A stretch of 6,674 bases of DNA from an uncultured Bacilli bacterium (GTDB lineage Bacteria; Bacillota_I; Bacilli_A; RF39; UBA660). The notes under the pieces were generated by a model that was given only the letters and a program-made list of their open reading frames with translations, did no database searches and was not told the origin of the DNA. Below are positions 6,405 to 6,674 of this stretch, piece after piece (position 1 is the stretch's first letter; the number at the start of each line of letters is the position of its first letter). Both the position numbers and the translations under genes were made by a program. The stretch covers positions 1 through 6,674 of the forward strand of contig CANQNA010000074.1 in NCBI GenBank assembly GCA_947625005.1, written 5' to 3'.

Positions 6405-6450
6405 AAAAAAAGCACAATAATTCATAGAGACGAGGAAATCCCCGCGGTGC
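6405..6450 (-). terminator. Putative leader terminator (weak, alternative to antiterminator)
   Basis: A run of seven U residues (6405-6411) follows GTGC (6412-6415), which can pair with GCAC (6447-6450) inside the T-box sequence. This would close a loop holding the A2 hairpin. The GCAC/GTGC stem uses bases of the T-box bulge, so it is exclusive with tRNA binding, as attenuation needs. The stem is only 4 bp with a large asymmetric interior, weaker than usual T-box terminators, and I found no stronger hairpin before the U-run. Confidence 0.5.
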
Positions 6451-6457
6451 CACTCTA
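6425..6457 (-). promoter_or_regulatory. T-box antiterminator
   Basis: Helix A1 pairs TAGAG (6453-6457) with CTCTA (6425-6429). Next comes the 7-nt bulge TGGCACC (6446-6452), whose TGGC would pair with a GCCA tRNA acceptor end (discriminator G plus CCA). Helix A2 pairs GCGGGG (6440-6445) with CCTCGT (6430-6435) across a 4-nt ATTT loop, with two G-U wobbles. This is the textbook antiterminator architecture. The variable base after TGG is C, so the sensed tRNA should carry discriminator G73; tRNA(Asn) normally does. Confidence 0.9.
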
Positions 6458-6512
6458 TTTTACTACCGTACTCTTTTAATCTTAACGCGATTTATTCGTT
6501 TGCTTTTAAAAG

Positions 6513-6519
6513 GTGTTTC
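6513..6519 (-). other. Specifier region with overlapping Asn/His/Glu codons
   Basis: The RNA reads GAAACAC here, followed by CC. In known T-box leaders the specifier triplet is usually followed by A and then CC, and the register NNN-ACC gives AAC (6515-6517), an Asn codon with the preferred purine after it. The same bases also hold CAC (6513-6515, His, followed by C) and GAA (6517-6519, Glu). Asn suits aspS2-asnS-aspS-gatCA, and His suits the first gene, hisS. I favour AAC. The register rule is recalled from the family, not computed here. Confidence 0.65.
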
Positions 6520-6609
6520 ATATATTAACCATATTAGACATTTTCACCAACTAGTCTTCTCTTTCATACTTTATAATATAATTTTTCTTTTCCACAAATT
6601 TATATCCTT

Positions 6610-6638
6610 ATTTTACGAAATTTAAAGCCTTTTGTCAA
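6610..6638 (-). promoter_or_regulatory. Sigma-A-type promoter of the operon
   Basis: On the minus strand a perfect -35 box TTGACA (6633-6638) is followed after exactly 17 bp by TAAAAT (6610-6615), one base from the TATAAT consensus. The expected transcription start is about 7 nt downstream, near 6603, just before the first strand of the T-box leader. The upstream bases to the window edge are A-rich and could act as an UP element. This is the only strong promoter I see, and it suits all the genes to its left. Confidence 0.85.
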
Positions 6639-6651
6639 TAATTTAGCCTTT
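6619..6651 (-). repeat. Imperfect direct repeat overlapping the promoter
   Basis: On the plus strand AATTTAAAGCCTTT (6619-6632) lies in the -35/-10 spacer, and AATTTAGCCTTT (6640-6651) lies just upstream of the -35 box. The copies differ by a 2-base insertion. Their left halves start 21 bp apart, about two helical turns. The placement would suit a repressor or activator operator, but the motif is AT-rich and could be chance. Confidence 0.3.
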
Positions 6652-6674
6652 CTCTAAAACTATTTTTTTCTTTC

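Larger units (their letters stand above)
6405..6603 (-). promoter_or_regulatory. T-box riboswitch leader (tRNA-sensing, predicted tRNA-Asn)
   Basis: This is the untranslated leader between the promoter and hisS. Visible T-box hallmarks in RNA order are: an AAAGTA loop-E-like element (6567-6572); an AAAGAGA stretch (6558-6564); a distal-loop signature GTTGGTGAA (6543-6551) closed by AGAC/GTCT (6554-6557 with 6536-6539); a specifier-side GAAACACC (6512-6519); a possible lower stem AAAAG/CTTTT (6587-6591 with 6508-6512); a small stem-III-like region (about 6484-6500); and the T-box GAGTGGCACCGCGG (6442-6455). In this family, uncharged cognate tRNA pairs its anticodon with the specifier and its CCA end with the TGGN bulge, which favours readthrough. 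There is little room for stems II and IIA/B, so this is a compact form like glyQS leaders. The upper Stem I fold is uncertain by eye because it is so AT-rich. Confidence 0.93.

Noticed and set aside
6544..6567. Seven-codon ATG-to-TGA micro-ORF in the leader
   Set aside because: It coincides with the AGTA/AGAGA/TTGGTG elements of T-box Stem I and has no Shine-Dalgarno, so the sequence is explained by RNA structure.

Overview
The window is strongly AT-rich, and every gene in it lies on the minus strand as one tightly packed operon read from right to left. The low G+C, AGGAGG-type Shine-Dalgarno sites, a T-box tRNA-sensing leader, the hisS-aspS order (known from Bacillus) and a GatCAB amidotransferase all suggest a low-G+C Firmicute or a Mollicutes-related gut-type Bacillota. 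Every intact frame uses TGG for Trp and no in-frame TGA is needed, so the standard bacterial code fits. The exact lineage cannot be read from this window.

Layout in the direction of transcription. (1) About 6603-6674 holds a sigma-A-type promoter (TTGACA, 17 bp, TAAAAT). (2) About 6405-6603 is a T-box riboswitch leader. It has a canonical T-box/antiterminator and a specifier region in which AAC (Asn) is in the expected register; CAC (His) and GAA (Glu) overlap it. (3) hisS (5136-6386). (4) A 77-codon unrecognised Asn/Lys-rich ORF (4894-5127) that contains a perfect 12-bp inverted repeat. (5) An archaeal/eukaryotic-type aspartyl-tRNA synthetase (3599-4885). (6) asnS (2221-3585). (7) A bacterial-type aspartyl-tRNA synthetase with GAD insertion (450-2207), whose signature residues resemble the alphaproteobacterial subtype. 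(8) gatC (161-457). (9) The first 53 codons of gatA (1-161), cut by the window edge; gatB probably follows outside. Gaps between genes are 8, 8, 13 and 13 nt, then overlaps of 8 and 1 nt. There is no gene-free stretch over 300 bases; the largest is the roughly 290-base promoter and leader region.

How the genes may work together. The cluster gathers both known routes to Asn-tRNA(Asn): direct charging by AsnRS, and indirect charging by a non-discriminating AspRS followed by GatCAB amidation. GatCAB would normally also make Gln-tRNA(Gln). The operon therefore carries two AspRS of different evolutionary types plus AsnRS plus GatCAB, headed by HisRS, apparently under one T-box that probably reads tRNA(Asn) and possibly more than one tRNA. 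A T-box-controlled AspRS2-GatCAB operon with overlapping codons is known from Clostridium acetobutylicum. The combination here (HisRS first, a small unknown protein, all three Asp/Asn synthetases) goes beyond that and is the most interesting aspect of the window.
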